A stretch of DNA of 29,791 nucleotides from the NCBI GenBank assembly GCA_964423675.1, contig CAYRFP010000025.1:1-29791 (forward strand). Reading direction: 5' to 3'. The position numbers were made by a program, and so were the translations under genes. This DNA is from RUG563 sp964423675 (GTDB lineage: Bacteria > Bacillota > Clostridia > Christensenellales > Aristaeellaceae). This document shows positions 7,155 to 15,685 of the stretch, piece by piece (position 1 is the first letter of the stretch; each line of letters starts with the position of its first letter). Under the pieces are notes generated by a model that was not told the DNA's origin, searched no databases, and saw nothing but the letters and a program-made list of their open reading frames with translations.

Positions 7155-7997
7155 TTAAGTCTCCTCGTTTTCTTCAAGTCCGCCTGCTACCCGGATAATC
7201 GGCGTGTCCGTCCGCTCCTGGTATCCCAGCACTGTCTGCAAATTCACATGCTCGATGCTATGAAAAATATTGCCGAATACGGCAGGTGTTTCCGCCTCCA
7301 GTCTGGCCAGCATTTCCTTTACCTGTTTGCGCTTTCCCCCATCCTCGCTCTGCGTCACGCGGCATGCACAGCGAAGCGTATCCAGCCCCATAAAGTCCCG
7401 CCAAGCAATAATATCCTTTTCCCGCGTGAGATACAGCGGCCGAATCAGCTCCATGCCAGGAAAATTCCTGCTCTTCAGTCTGGGCATCATGGTTTTGTAC
7501 TCGCCACCGTAAAGCAGACTGAGCAAGATAGTTTCCACAGCATCGTCCATATGATGACCCAGAGCAATTTTATTGCAGCCCATTTTCTGTGCTTCCTTGT
7601 ATAAATACCCCCGTCGCATGGAAGCGCAGACATGGCAAAACCCGCGTTCCACCGAGTTCACAGCTTCAAAAATCGGGCTGTCAAATACATACAGTTCGAA
7701 TCCAAGCTTTCCAGCGTTTTCTATCATTCGCTGTCGATTTTCCGGCGTGTAGCCCGGATCCATCGATAAATACTCAACCTGAAACGGCACATCGCTGTAT
7801 TTCGCCAGTTCCCGCATGCAAACCGCCAGCGCCAGCGAATCCTTTCCGCCGGATATACATACAGCCACCCGATCCCCCGGCTGAATCAGATCATACGTGC
7901 GAATAGCGGAAATAAACTTTCGCCAGATCGGCTTGCGAAAATCCCGTTGCACACTGCGGGAGGCCATAATTTCCGCTGCATTCCCTTCCTTCGTCAT
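7155..7997 (-). CDS. TtcA-family tRNA thiolation PP-loop ATPase
   Basis: This 280-aa protein belongs to the PP-loop adenylating ATPases. The SGGKDS loop is at 49-54. A C-x2-C pair (C121, C124) is followed by a basic RRGYLY stretch, and further cysteines lie at C210/C212. That layout matches TtcA, where C122, C125 and C222 (E. coli numbering) hold a [4Fe-4S] cluster used for 2-thiocytidine formation in tRNA. Another member of the wider TtcA/TilS/Ncs6 group is possible, since substrate cannot be read from sequence. The gene is preceded by AAGGAG and is divergent from the IMPase gene, apparently as a single transcription unit. Confidence 0.85.
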   Translation of the reverse strand: MTKEGNAAEIMASRSVQRDFRKPIWRKFISAIRTYDLIQPGDRVAVCISGGKDSLALAVCMRELAKYSDVPFQVEYLSMDPGYTPENRQRMIENAGKLGFELYVFDSPIFEAVNSVERGFCHVCASMRRGYLYKEAQKMGCNKIALGHHMDDAVETILLSLLYGGEYKTMMPRLKSRNFPGMELIRPLYLTREKDIIAWRDFMGLDTLRCACRVTQSEDGGKRKQVKEMLARLEAETPAVFGNIFHSIEHVNLQTVLGYQERTDTPIIRVAGGLEENEET

Positions 7998-8044
7998 GAG
8001 CCACTCCTTTGTTCATTCGCCGCTTTTTCTCACCGGCTTGTCCC

Positions 8045-8050
8045 ATTATA
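8045..8050 (-). promoter_or_regulatory. candidate -10 box for the TtcA-family gene
   Basis: TATAAT on the minus strand lies about 50 bp before the start at 7997. No good -35 is seen at the right spacing, so this is tentative. Confidence 0.35.
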
Positions 8051-8061
8051 CGCTATTTAGC

Positions 8062-8090
8062 TTGAAAATGGTAGGCTTTTGTGGTATCAT
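8062..8090 (+). promoter_or_regulatory. promoter for the IMPase-PHP operon
   Basis: TTGAAA (8062-8067), a 17-bp spacer and TATCAT (8085-8090) lie 32 bp before the start codon. Confidence 0.7.
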
Positions 8091-8122
8091 AGCCAGGAAA
8101 ATTCTTTGCAAAGGAGAACGCT

Positions 8123-8890
8123 ATGCAACCCGAAGCATTGATGGCCATCGCAAAGGAAGCGGGTGCAATGATGCGTCGTTTTCATGATGCAGCCATCCAT
8201 CAAAAGGAAGGACATTATAATTATGTAACTGATGCCGACGTGGCCGTGCAGGATTATCTGAAATCTGCGCTGCTGTCGCTGGTACCTGGAGCATGCTTTT
8301 TCAGCGAGGAGCAGGAAAATGAGCCACTGACCGATGCGCCAACCTTCGTGGTCGATCCCATCGATGGCACCATCAATTTTATGCGCGAACGAAGCATGTC
8401 CGCCGTCTCTATCGGTTATCTGGAAAAAAAGCAGCCGGTAATGGGCGTTGTTTACAATCCCTATGCCAATGAATTATTCTTTGCCGTCCACGGCCAAGGG
8501 GCATGGCGAAACAGGGAACGAATCCACGTCTCCTCCTTGCCCTATGAAAAAGCGCTGGTATCCTTTGGCACATCACCCTATGATGCGGAGTTGGCTGCAA
8601 AATCCATCGCTGCCGCCGGAAAATTTTTAATCGAATGCGGTGATCTGCGGCGCACCGGTTCCGCAGCTATAGATTTATGCGATGTGGCCTGCGGACGGGC
8701 TGAATTCTTCTTCGAACTTCGGCTTCGGCCATGGGACGTGGCAGCTGGCGCACTGATCGTGGAAGAAGCGGGCGGACATTTTTTCTCGCTGGGCCACGAT
8801 ACGCCCTGCTTCAGCGATGCCTGCGGCATGCTGGCTAGCAACGACTGTTGCGCCCAAAAAGCACTAAACGTTTTAAATGAGGCGATTTGA
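8123..8890 (+). CDS. inositol monophosphatase family protein
   Basis: This is a metal-dependent (Mg2+, Li+-sensitive family) sugar-phosphate phosphatase of 255 aa. A first acidic motif (SEEQ, about 61-64) leads to DPIDGTINF (78-86) with the metal-binding aspartates. The C-terminal PWDVAAG (203-209) completes the active site. Substrate cannot be assigned: members act on inositol-1-phosphate, fructose-1,6-bisphosphate, PAP, or histidinol phosphate (HisN). The downstream PHP phosphatase gene overlaps by one base (TGATG), so the two are probably translated together. That makes a shared pathway worth considering. An AAAGGAG site precedes the start. Confidence 0.93.
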   Translation: MQPEALMAIAKEAGAMMRRFHDAAIHQKEGHYNYVTDADVAVQDYLKSALLSLVPGACFFSEEQENEPLTDAPTFVVDPIDGTINFMRERSMSAVSIGYLEKKQPVMGVVYNPYANELFFAVHGQGAWRNRERIHVSSLPYEKALVSFGTSPYDAELAAKSIAAAGKFLIECGDLRRTGSAAIDLCDVACGRAEFFFELRLRPWDVAAGALIVEEAGGHFFSLGHDTPCFSDACGMLASNDCCAQKALNVLNEAI

Positions 8891-9723
8891 TGAGTGTTCT
8901 TTCTTCTGCCCATGTACATACGGAATTCTGTCATGGAGAGCCTGCGGCAAAAATATGCGAAACCGCCTATTCCAAAGGTTTCGTCAGCATCGGCTTTACT
9001 TCGCACGCGCCCATGCCCTATACTTCCATTTATAATCACCGTAACCCAGTGCCAGATCCTTGGGAGGACTCCTATAAAAAGGAACTGAACCGCCTCAAGG
9101 CTCTGTGGGAAGGAAAGCTGAAGATCTATATCGGTGTGGAACGGGATTACTATTCCAAGCTGGATCCCAGCGGATTTGACTATTTTATCGGCTCCGTTCA
9201 TGATCTGGAAACTGCCGATGGCGATCACATCCCTGTGGACAGCGAAGCAGACGCATTGAAGAAATATCTGGAGCAGGAATGCGGCGGAGATGGAATGGAA
9301 CTGGCGCGGCGTTATTATTCACTGATTACGGCTTACCAGCAGGAATGGCATCCGCCGATTACCGGGCATTTTGACTTGATCCGCAAGAACAATCCTATCC
9401 TGCACTTTGTGGATGAAGAAAGCGCGGCTTATCAAAAGCTAGCGCTGGATACGCTGGATACACTTCGTGGCAGCAGTACGCTGCTGGAAATCAACACAGG
9501 GGGCATCGCGCGTCGTTTTCTGCCCACGCCCTATCCCGCGCCCTTTCTGCTGAAGGCCTGGAAAGAATTCGGCGGAGAAGTAATCATCAATTCCGATTGC
9601 CATAAGGCGCAATATCTAGACTGCTATTTTTCCGAGTCCGAAGATTTGCTCCGTTCTCTGGGCTTCGATCATGCTGTGCGCCTTGGCGCTGGGCAGGAGA
9701 TGTGGGAACGATATAAGCTGTAA
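8890..9723 (+). CDS. PHP-domain phosphatase, histidinol-phosphatase (HisJ/HisK) family
   Basis: A PHP-fold metallophosphatase of 277 aa. Family metal ligands are visible as H8-x-H10 at the N-terminus, a TSHAPMPY strand, GSVHDL, a GHFDLIRK block and the C-terminal NSDCHKA. The arrangement and length match HisJ-type histidinol phosphatases, which remove phosphate from histidinol phosphate in histidine synthesis. No other his gene is present here, so the substrate is inferred from family only. I chose ATG 8890, which overlaps the upstream stop and has GAGG nearby, over the TTG three bases earlier. A strong terminator follows. Confidence 0.88.
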   Translation: MSVLSSAHVHTEFCHGEPAAKICETAYSKGFVSIGFTSHAPMPYTSIYNHRNPVPDPWEDSYKKELNRLKALWEGKLKIYIGVERDYYSKLDPSGFDYFIGSVHDLETADGDHIPVDSEADALKKYLEQECGGDGMELARRYYSLITAYQQEWHPPITGHFDLIRKNNPILHFVDEESAAYQKLALDTLDTLRGSSTLLEINTGGIARRFLPTPYPAPFLLKAWKEFGGEVIINSDCHKAQYLDCYFSESEDLLRSLGFDHAVRLGAGQEMWERYKL

Positions 9724-9730
9724 GCAAGCA

Positions 9731-9767
9731 GGGAGATCCGGCCTCGCCGGCTCTCCCTTTACTTTTT
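9731..9767 (+). terminator. intrinsic terminator after the PHP phosphatase gene
   Basis: GGGAG-AT-CCGGC, loop CTC, GCCGG-CT-CTCCC (9731-9757), followed by TTTACTTTTT. It starts 8 bp after the stop. Confidence 0.88.
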
Positions 9768-9814
9768 CCTTGGCTGTGCCCTTTTCTCGGGAAATTCAAT
9801 CCGTAATCTGCGGC

Positions 9815-9843
9815 TTGACTTTTTCGCGCAGATGAAGGATAAT
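9815..9843 (+). promoter_or_regulatory. promoter for the DUF512-der-plsY operon
   Basis: TTGACT (9815-9820), a 17-bp spacer and GATAAT (9838-9843) lie 40 bp upstream of the start. Confidence 0.7.
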
Positions 9844-9883
9844 AAATTGTTAGCGATTACAGAAGTAAGGAGACGGCGCAGCA

Positions 9884-11212
9884 ATGCCGCATTTAATTGT
9901 AGAGGCGGATCCTCGCGCAGCGGGATACCGCCGCGGACTCCGGGCAGGCGATACCCTGATTTCCATTAACGGCGAGCCTATTATCGACGAAATTGACTAT
10001 CAGGCGCTTTCCAGCCGAAGCCGTCTGGATGTGTTGGTACAGCGCGCCGATGGACACCAGGAAAACATCCGCATTATCAAGGCAAAGGAATCGCCTCTGG
10101 GCCTGCAATTGGCAGACACTGCGGCCTGTAAGCCACGGGTTTGCCGAAACAAATGCGTTTTCTGTTTTATCGATCAAATGCCGCCTGGCATGCGCAAATC
10201 GCTGTATGTCAAGGACGATGATTGGCGCTTATCCCTGATGATGGGCAATTATGTGACGTTGACCAACGTGGATGAAACAGAATTTCAGCGCATTCTCCGC
10301 CGCAAAGCGAGCCCACTTTACATTTCTGTTCACACTACCAATCCAGATCTGCGGGTTCGCATGATGCACAATCGCAACGCCCGCTTTATTATGGATCGGC
10401 TTCATCGGCTGGCAGATGCGGGACTTCATTTTCATTGCCAGATCGTACTCTGTCCCGGCTATAACGATGGAAATGAACTGCGAAAAACACTGACCGATCT
10501 GTCGGCGCTATATCCCGCCGCTCAATCTGCGGCGCTGGTGCCGGTAGGATTGACAAAATTCCGGGACGGGTTGGATTTTGTCGAACCCTTCCATCGGGAA
10601 AACGCCAAGGCGGTTATGGATATCGCCCACGAATTTCAGGAGCGTCTCCTGCTGGAAATCGGCACACGCTTCGTTTTCCCATCAGATGAAATGGTGCTGA
10701 TTGCCGGGGAAGAAATGCCGCCGCCCGAAGCATATGAGGGCTTTCCGCAGATCGAAAATGGCGTGGGGCTTTTATGCAAATTCGAAGAATCGCTGCGTAT
10801 CGCTGCCCAGGAAAGCGCAAGTCTCCCTGTTGTCCCCCGTGCAGTGCGCATCCCCTGCGGCGCTTCCATCGCGCCAGTGATGTGCCGGTGGATGGATGCT
10901 TATGCCCCCAAATGGGTGCAGGTAACGGTGCAGCCCATTCGTAATTTCTTTTTCGGCGAAACCGTAACCGTGACCGGACTTCTTACCGGCGGAGATTTGA
11001 AGGAACAGCTTCAGAACGCGCCTGAGCAGGAAATTCTGCTGTGCAGCAATACGCTGCGCAGCGAAGGCGATTTATTCCTGGATGATATGTCCCTGGGTGC
11101 GCTTCAGGACGCGCTCGCTCCCCGAAAGCTGACCATTGTGCCCAATACCGGCGCTGCGCTACTTGCCGCCCTGCGCGGCAATTCATCATCTGCGCACCAG
11201 TTGAATCAATAA
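9884..11212 (+). CDS. DUF512 family protein (PDZ plus radical-SAM-like iron-sulfur domain)
   Basis: The 442-aa protein has an N-terminal PDZ-like domain (about 1-65), then a cysteine cluster C87-x3-C91-x2-C94 in CRNKCVFCFIDQ. That is the radical-SAM style [4Fe-4S] motif. A TIM-barrel-like middle and the C-terminal DUF512 region follow, with GETVTVTGLLTGGDL. This architecture is known from Clostridia and cyanobacteria, but its reaction is, to my knowledge, not established. The gene starts with AAGGAG eleven bases before ATG and is followed 15 bp later by der. A link to ribosome or cofactor chemistry is only suggested by that neighbour. Confidence 0.93.
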   Translation: MPHLIVEADPRAAGYRRGLRAGDTLISINGEPIIDEIDYQALSSRSRLDVLVQRADGHQENIRIIKAKESPLGLQLADTAACKPRVCRNKCVFCFIDQMPPGMRKSLYVKDDDWRLSLMMGNYVTLTNVDETEFQRILRRKASPLYISVHTTNPDLRVRMMHNRNARFIMDRLHRLADAGLHFHCQIVLCPGYNDGNELRKTLTDLSALYPAAQSAALVPVGLTKFRDGLDFVEPFHRENAKAVMDIAHEFQERLLLEIGTRFVFPSDEMVLIAGEEMPPPEAYEGFPQIENGVGLLCKFEESLRIAAQESASLPVVPRAVRIPCGASIAPVMCRWMDAYAPKWVQVTVQPIRNFFFGETVTVTGLLTGGDLKEQLQNAPEQEILLCSNTLRSEGDLFLDDMSLGALQDALAPRKLTIVPNTGAALLAALRGNSSSAHQLNQ

Positions 11213-11227
11213 AGGAGAAAGAATATC

Positions 11228-12580
11228 ATGCCTTCCGCTAAGCCCCTGGTTGCCATCGTAGGCCGCCCCAACGTGGGCAAGTCCACCTTCTTTAACAAAA
11301 TCTCCGGCCATCGCATTGCCATCGTAGAGGATATTCCCGGCGTAACCCGCGATCGCATTTATGCGGACACGGAGTGGAATGGCCGCAAGTTCACGCTCAT
11401 CGACACCGGTGGTATTGATCCTCGGAGTGAAGACGTGTTGCTTTCCCAGATGCGACGTCAGGCTGAAATTGCCATGGATATGGCAGACGTTATCTGCTTT
11501 TTCACCGATGCGCGGGCTGGCATGACGCCTGATGACGAGGAAGTGGCCAATCTGCTTCGCCGTACCCGGAAGCCGGTGATCCTGGTGGTCAATAAGCTGG
11601 ATCACAGCGGTCTTACGGACGTGCTCTACGAATTCTATGCTCTGGGTCTTGGCGAACCGATCGGCATTTCTTCTGCCAATATGCTGGGACTGGGAGATCT
11701 GCTGGATGAAATCGTAGGTCAACTCCCCCCGAAACAGCCTGATGAGGACGAGGACAGCAGTCACGTCATTCAGTTAGCCGTAGTCGGACGGCCCAATGTT
11801 GGTAAATCCTCGCTGGTCAATCGGCTGCTGAGCCAGGAACGTACCATGGTCAGCAATATTCCCGGAACAACCCGAGACGCCATCGACACCCAGTTTTCCG
11901 GCCCAGACGGCACACTCTATAATATAATCGACACAGCCGGCATTCGCCGCAAGCGTGCCATTGAGGACGAATCCCTGGAGCGTTACAGTGTGTTGCGTTC
12001 CATTGCTGCCATTCGTCGGTGCGACGTGGCTCTTTTGCTGGTGGATGCGCAGGAGGGCGTAACCGAACAGGATGCTCGCATTGCAGGGATGATTCACGAG
12101 GAAGGAAAAGCTGCTATTGTGGTGGTCAATAAATGGGATGCACTGGAAAAAGAAACGGGCACCCTGGAAAAATATCAGAAGCAAGTGATAGCTGATCTGA
12201 AATTTATGGACTATGCGCCCGTGCTTTTCATTTCCGCCCTGACCGGCCAGCGCGCGCAGAATATACTGCCGCAGGTCAATGCTGTCTGGGAGCAAGCCAG
12301 CCGCCGAATCGGTACCGGCGCGCTCAATGATATTTTGGGCGATGCACAGATGGCCTTGCAGCCGCCAACGATTGCTGGCCGCAAACTCAAAATTTATTAC
12401 GCCACTCAGGCTGCTACCTGCCCTCCCACCTTCGCGCTGTTTATCAATGCCGAGGAACTGATGCATTTTTCCTATGAGCGTTATCTCGAAAACTGCATTC
12501 GCAAGGCCTTCGGCTTCGATGGCACTCCCATCCGCTTCTCCCTGCGGGAAAAAAATAAGGAGGACGTACGGCATGATTAA
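11228..12580 (+). CDS. der: ribosome-associated GTPase Der (EngA)
   Basis: Der is an essential GTPase for 50S subunit assembly, distinctive in having two tandem GTPase domains. The 450-aa sequence has the first G1 motif GRPNVGKST near residue 12 with DTGG and NKLD. The second GRPNVGKSS lies near residue 186 with DTAG and NKWD. The C-terminal KH-like domain ends with IRFSLREKNK. All motifs are intact. AAAGGAGAAAG precedes the start. The next gene, plsY, begins 8 bp inside its 3' end, an overlap that recurs in other Firmicutes. Confidence 0.97.
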   Translation: MPSAKPLVAIVGRPNVGKSTFFNKISGHRIAIVEDIPGVTRDRIYADTEWNGRKFTLIDTGGIDPRSEDVLLSQMRRQAEIAMDMADVICFFTDARAGMTPDDEEVANLLRRTRKPVILVVNKLDHSGLTDVLYEFYALGLGEPIGISSANMLGLGDLLDEIVGQLPPKQPDEDEDSSHVIQLAVVGRPNVGKSSLVNRLLSQERTMVSNIPGTTRDAIDTQFSGPDGTLYNIIDTAGIRRKRAIEDESLERYSVLRSIAAIRRCDVALLLVDAQEGVTEQDARIAGMIHEEGKAAIVVVNKWDALEKETGTLEKYQKQVIADLKFMDYAPVLFISALTGQRAQNILPQVNAVWEQASRRIGTGALNDILGDAQMALQPPTIAGRKLKIYYATQAATCPPTFALFINAEELMHFSYERYLENCIRKAFGFDGTPIRFSLREKNKEDVRHD

Positions 12581-13169
12581 GCTGCTTCTGTGCCTGGTAG
12601 TTGGTTATCTGCTGGGCAGCTTTTCCACAGGAATTCTGGTTGCCAGCAAAAAGGGCCATGATATCCGCGCCGAAGGCAGCCATAACACAGGGGCCAGCAA
12701 TGCCCTGCGCATTCTGGGGCTGAAAGGCGGTGCGCTGACCTTCGCCGGCGACTTTCTGAAAGCCGCGCTGGCTGTTTGCGCCGGGCTGCTCATTGGCGGA
12801 CAGCTTTGCGGCATGATGGGCGGCCTGGGAGCTGTGCTTGGCCATAATTGGCCGCTGTTCTTTGGCTTCAAGGGTGGCAAAGGCATCGCCTGCTCTACGG
12901 CAGTTTTGCTGATTCTGTTTCCCTGGCAGGGTCTGGTTTCAGCAGCGCTTTGTCTGCTGGTAATCTATTTCACCCGCTACATCTCTATCGGCAGTTTGAC
13001 TATGCTTTCTGTTTTCTTTCTCCTGATGCTCTTCACCATGGGCATTTGGCCTTACGCCGTGTGGTCGCTGATTTTGTTAGTGTTGGGCTTTTATCGCCAT
13101 CGGGGCAATCTGCAGCGGTTGCGGGACGGCACAGAAAACAAACTGGGGAAAAAGAAGACAAACACGTAA
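12573..13169 (+). CDS. plsY: glycerol-3-phosphate acyltransferase PlsY
   Basis: This 198-aa integral membrane enzyme transfers acyl groups from acyl-phosphate to glycerol-3-phosphate, the first step of phospholipid synthesis. Five to seven hydrophobic segments are present. Conserved motifs are visible: GSFSTG, then GSHNTGASN, and GHNWPLFFGFKGGKGIA. The ATG at 12573 is chosen because it overlaps the end of der, has AAGGAGG nine bases upstream, and begins the family homology; the longer upstream frame reads inside der. The basic C-terminus (KLGKKKTNT) is cytoplasmic. It ends the operon. Confidence 0.95.
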   Translation: MIKLLLCLVVGYLLGSFSTGILVASKKGHDIRAEGSHNTGASNALRILGLKGGALTFAGDFLKAALAVCAGLLIGGQLCGMMGGLGAVLGHNWPLFFGFKGGKGIACSTAVLLILFPWQGLVSAALCLLVIYFTRYISIGSLTMLSVFFLLMLFTMGIWPYAVWSLILLVLGFYRHRGNLQRLRDGTENKLGKKKTNT

Positions 13170-13187
13170 GCAAAAAAACATGATATT

Positions 13188-13230
13188 AAAGCCTCTTGTG
13201 TAGTCGTTTTCTGCTGCGCAGGGGGCTTTT
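13188..13230 (+). terminator. terminator of the DUF512-der-plsY operon
   Basis: A 13-bp stem with several G-U pairs (13188-13200 with 13217-13229) encloses a 16-nt loop and ends in CTTTT. It begins 19 bp after the plsY stop. The A/U ends of the stem make it fairly convincing. Confidence 0.65.
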
Positions 13231-13456
13231 AACATGTTCTCTCAGCATGCGTATGTCGGTAGAAAATACTTTTCAGAAATAAACCGCCTATTTTTCCTAA
13301 ATAGCTGCCTACACAGAGAAAGCACGGCTTTGATAATGCGTGCCGTTCTGCTCATCGGCTGTTTCCTGCCCGCGCTCGCGTGGATCAGAATGACCAATAC
13401 CGAACACCCTATATACACACGAAATCATCGGCGATATGAATCACGGCCCGAGTTGA

Positions 13457-13729
13457 AATCTGCTGCTGGACGAGCTGAGCGATCCCAATCACGTACCAAT
13501 AATCTATCCTATGATTATAGCGGCCGCTTCAGCCGGTATATCAAGGCTGGCGCAGTCCGAAGTGGCAGCTATGAAAATCTCCGACAGTAGCCTTTGGTCT
13601 GTTATGATGAACGAGGGAAAGAAAGATGTGTCCTTTTTCCTCCGTGTTGGCGGTCACTTGTGGCCAGTAACGCAGCCAGGCCAGAGCACTGGCACCTGTT
13701 TGATCTCTGCGAATGAATTCGCCAAATAA
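13457..13729 (+). pseudogene. possible gene remnant, family not recognised
   Basis: A run of about 90 codons is open after an in-frame TGA (13454-13456). It begins LLLDELSDPNHVPIIYP and ends ISANEFAK at a TAA. Codon composition looks protein-like, and readable peptide continues upstream in other frames (for example YIHTK and DMNHGPE-like stretches near 13415-13450). That pattern suggests frameshifts in a once-longer gene. There is no good start or ribosome-binding site for the remaining frame. It could equally be a fortuitous open frame. Confidence 0.3.
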
Positions 13730-13763
13730 GAATAATAGGAAACCTTACAAAAAGAATACATTC

Positions 13764-13798
13764 AAAGAGCGGTGTGCTGTTTAGCCACCGCTCTTTTT
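13764..13798. terminator. hairpin terminator, usable in both directions
   Basis: AAAGAGCGGTG (13764-13774) pairs with CACCGCTCTTT (13786-13796), followed on the plus strand by TTTTTG. On the minus strand the U run is shorter, but the hairpin lies about 70 bp after the MATE stop, so it may serve that operon as well. Confidence 0.75.
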
Positions 13799-13866
13799 GA
13801 AGAACTCCGCTATATAAAACTTGCTGTTGATTATCGATACATTCTTTTTCTGTCATTTTCCGGCGA

Positions 13867-15198
13867 TTAATATTTATACTTTTTTCTTTTTCCCAGCAGA
13901 AAGCCCAACGACACGATCACGCCTAGCAGTTCACTGGCCACCAACGAATACCATACGCCATCCAGCTGCCAGATCATCGGCAGAACAATGATGCAGATTA
14001 CTGGCAGAACCAGCGCACGCATAAAGGAAATTGCCGCCGAAACCGCACCGTCGTTCAGCGCAGTAAAGAAGGAAGAAATGTAAATATTAAACCACATAAA
14101 CAGGAATGGAACAGAGCAGATCAAAAAGGCGTGAACCGTCATTTCCAGCAGATTCGCATCGTATCCCACAAAGATCGAAGAAAGCGTTCTGGAAAAAAAC
14201 ATAGCCAGCGCGGTCAAAACAGCAGCAGCTCCGCCCATCAGAATCATGCTCCGCTTCAGCACATTCTTTACTTCTTTATGGTTTTGTGCCCCATAATGAT
14301 AGCCAACAATCGGCGAACTGCCATTGGAATAACCGACGAATACACCCAGGAAAATAAATGCCGAGTACATGACCACGCCGTATGCCGCCACGCCATCCTC
14401 TCCGGCGTATTTCATCAGCTGTAAATTGTACAGGATTCCCGTAATGGAGCCGGAAACACTGGAAAGCATTTCTGAGGAACCGTTGGCACACGCTTTGAGC
14501 ATGGGGCCAATTTCAATCCTAGTCTTGCTGAAACGCAAATCTGAAGTGTTTCTTTTGCTGAGAAACCAGAGAAATGGCGTAACAGCGCCCACGCACTGGC
14601 TGAGCCCCGTAGCCAGCGCCGCGCCTACAATGCCCATATGAAACACCGCTGTAAGCAAAAAATCCAGCACCATGTTCGTGACCCCGGCCAGCACGGTAAC
14701 AGCCAGACCCAGCTTTGGCTGACCCGCCACAATCAAATAACTCTGAAATCCATATTGCATCAGCAGCGCTGCGTTAAAAATTAGGCAAGTGGTACCATAA
14801 GCCATGCAATCATCTATCATATTGTCCGTTGCGCCAAACACATAGGCCATTGGGCGAAGAAACACAATACCCACGATAGAGAAAAACACGCCAACGCCCA
14901 GCATCAGATAGGTCATCATGGTAAAGTATTTTCTCGCCCTAGGAATGTCGCCCTCACCCAGCGTTTTCGCCGTAAGCGCGCTGCCGCCAACGCCCAGCAT
15001 CGCCCCAACGCCGCCTAAAATCTGCAAATACGGAATGATGAGATTCACCGATGCAAAAGCTGTTTTACCCACATAATTGGAAATAAAGAATCCGTCCACC
15101 ATGCCGTAAATGGATGTAAAGATCATCATCACCACAGACGGAAGGGTAAAACGAATCAGCTTGCCATAGCCAAAATGATCCGAAAGCTGAATTTTCAT
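13867..15198 (-). CDS. MATE family multidrug exporter
   Basis: This 443-aa membrane transporter of the MATE family exports drugs or organic cations using a Na+ or H+ gradient. Twelve hydrophobic segments are seen. The sequence opens with YGKLIRFTLPSVVMMIFTSIYGMVDGFFISNYVG, which includes the conserved proline and the D-x-F of helix 1 (quoted over its first 36 residues only by key residues P, V-D-G). Typical internal similarity between the two halves is present. It is most like the MepA/DinF-type group. The gene lies 53 bp downstream of a MarR regulator with its own GAGGAGG site, so the two form an operon regulated at the upstream promoter. Substrate is unknown. Confidence 0.93.
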   Translation of the reverse strand: MKIQLSDHFGYGKLIRFTLPSVVMMIFTSIYGMVDGFFISNYVGKTAFASVNLIIPYLQILGGVGAMLGVGGSALTAKTLGEGDIPRARKYFTMMTYLMLGVGVFFSIVGIVFLRPMAYVFGATDNMIDDCMAYGTTCLIFNAALLMQYGFQSYLIVAGQPKLGLAVTVLAGVTNMVLDFLLTAVFHMGIVGAALATGLSQCVGAVTPFLWFLSKRNTSDLRFSKTRIEIGPMLKACANGSSEMLSSVSGSITGILYNLQLMKYAGEDGVAAYGVVMYSAFIFLGVFVGYSNGSSPIVGYHYGAQNHKEVKNVLKRSMILMGGAAAVLTALAMFFSRTLSSIFVGYDANLLEMTVHAFLICSVPFLFMWFNIYISSFFTALNDGAVSAAISFMRALVLPVICIIVLPMIWQLDGVWYSLVASELLGVIVSLGFLLGKRKKYKY

Positions 15199-15251
15199 TT
15201 GGTTCCTCCTCGATTTTACATTTGTTTAATTTGCATACGCAAGGATTCCAG

Positions 15252-15656
15252 TTATTTTTCCAAGTGCCTGATATGCGTTTCGATTTCCTCCTCAGACCAG
15301 TCGTCAAAGGCATGCGCCTCTGCGGCTGCCAATCGCGCCGCTGTGCGCTGGATCAGGTCTCTTCCCTCTTGTGTCAGCCATATTCTTTTTGCCCGTCCCT
15401 TGTCAGGTGTCAGGGATAGAACATTTTCCCTTTCCAAGCGATGCATGGCCGAATTGACCGTCTGCTTGCTGATGCCAGAATCCCTATAAACATCGCTGAG
15501 CAGGCATCCGTCTCCCCGGTCGTAGATTATATAAAGAACAAGGGAAACACTGTCCGAAAGCCCTAGCTTTAATGATGCCTGATGATACAGCATCTGCATT
15601 TCGGAAGACAAATAGTTAATGCGGCGAACTTCATCCATTCGCCTGATGTTGCGCAT
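15252..15656 (-). CDS. MarR family transcriptional regulator
   Basis: The 134-aa protein has a winged-helix domain in the centre: ISKQTVNSAMHRLERENVL is the recognition helix region, followed by the wing DKGRAKRIWLT. Helical flanks provide the dimer interface, as in MarR. I start it at ATG 15656, eight bases after AGGAGGGG; an in-frame TTG seven codons earlier would overlap that site. It precedes a MATE exporter and has a perfect inverted repeat in its promoter. It is therefore probably an autorepressor that releases the exporter on binding a ligand. Confidence 0.93.
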   Translation of the reverse strand: MRNIRRMDEVRRINYLSSEMQMLYHQASLKLGLSDSVSLVLYIIYDRGDGCLLSDVYRDSGISKQTVNSAMHRLERENVLSLTPDKGRAKRIWLTQEGRDLIQRTAARLAAAEAHAFDDWSEEEIETHIRHLEK

Positions 15657-15685
15657 AGCACCCCTCCTCTTGGGCAAACTTTATG

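Larger units (their letters stand above)
13231..13866. other. intergenic region without a convincing intact gene
   Basis: There is about 640 bp between the plsY terminator and the MATE stop. Plus-strand frames are open in pieces (13234-13590 and 13457-13729) but match no family I know, lack ribosome-binding sites, and switch frame where composition looks coding. The only clear element is the hairpin at 13764-13798. I read the region as non-coding or as a decayed gene. Confidence 0.6.

Noticed and set aside
7694..7703. tRNA T-arm-like GTTCGAATCC
   Set aside because: It lies inside the TtcA-family coding region and no acceptor stem, anticodon arm or D arm can be assembled around it.
13602..13856. 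84-codon minus-strand frame downstream of the MATE gene
   Set aside because: It reads through the terminator hairpin and has no recognised similarity or start signal.
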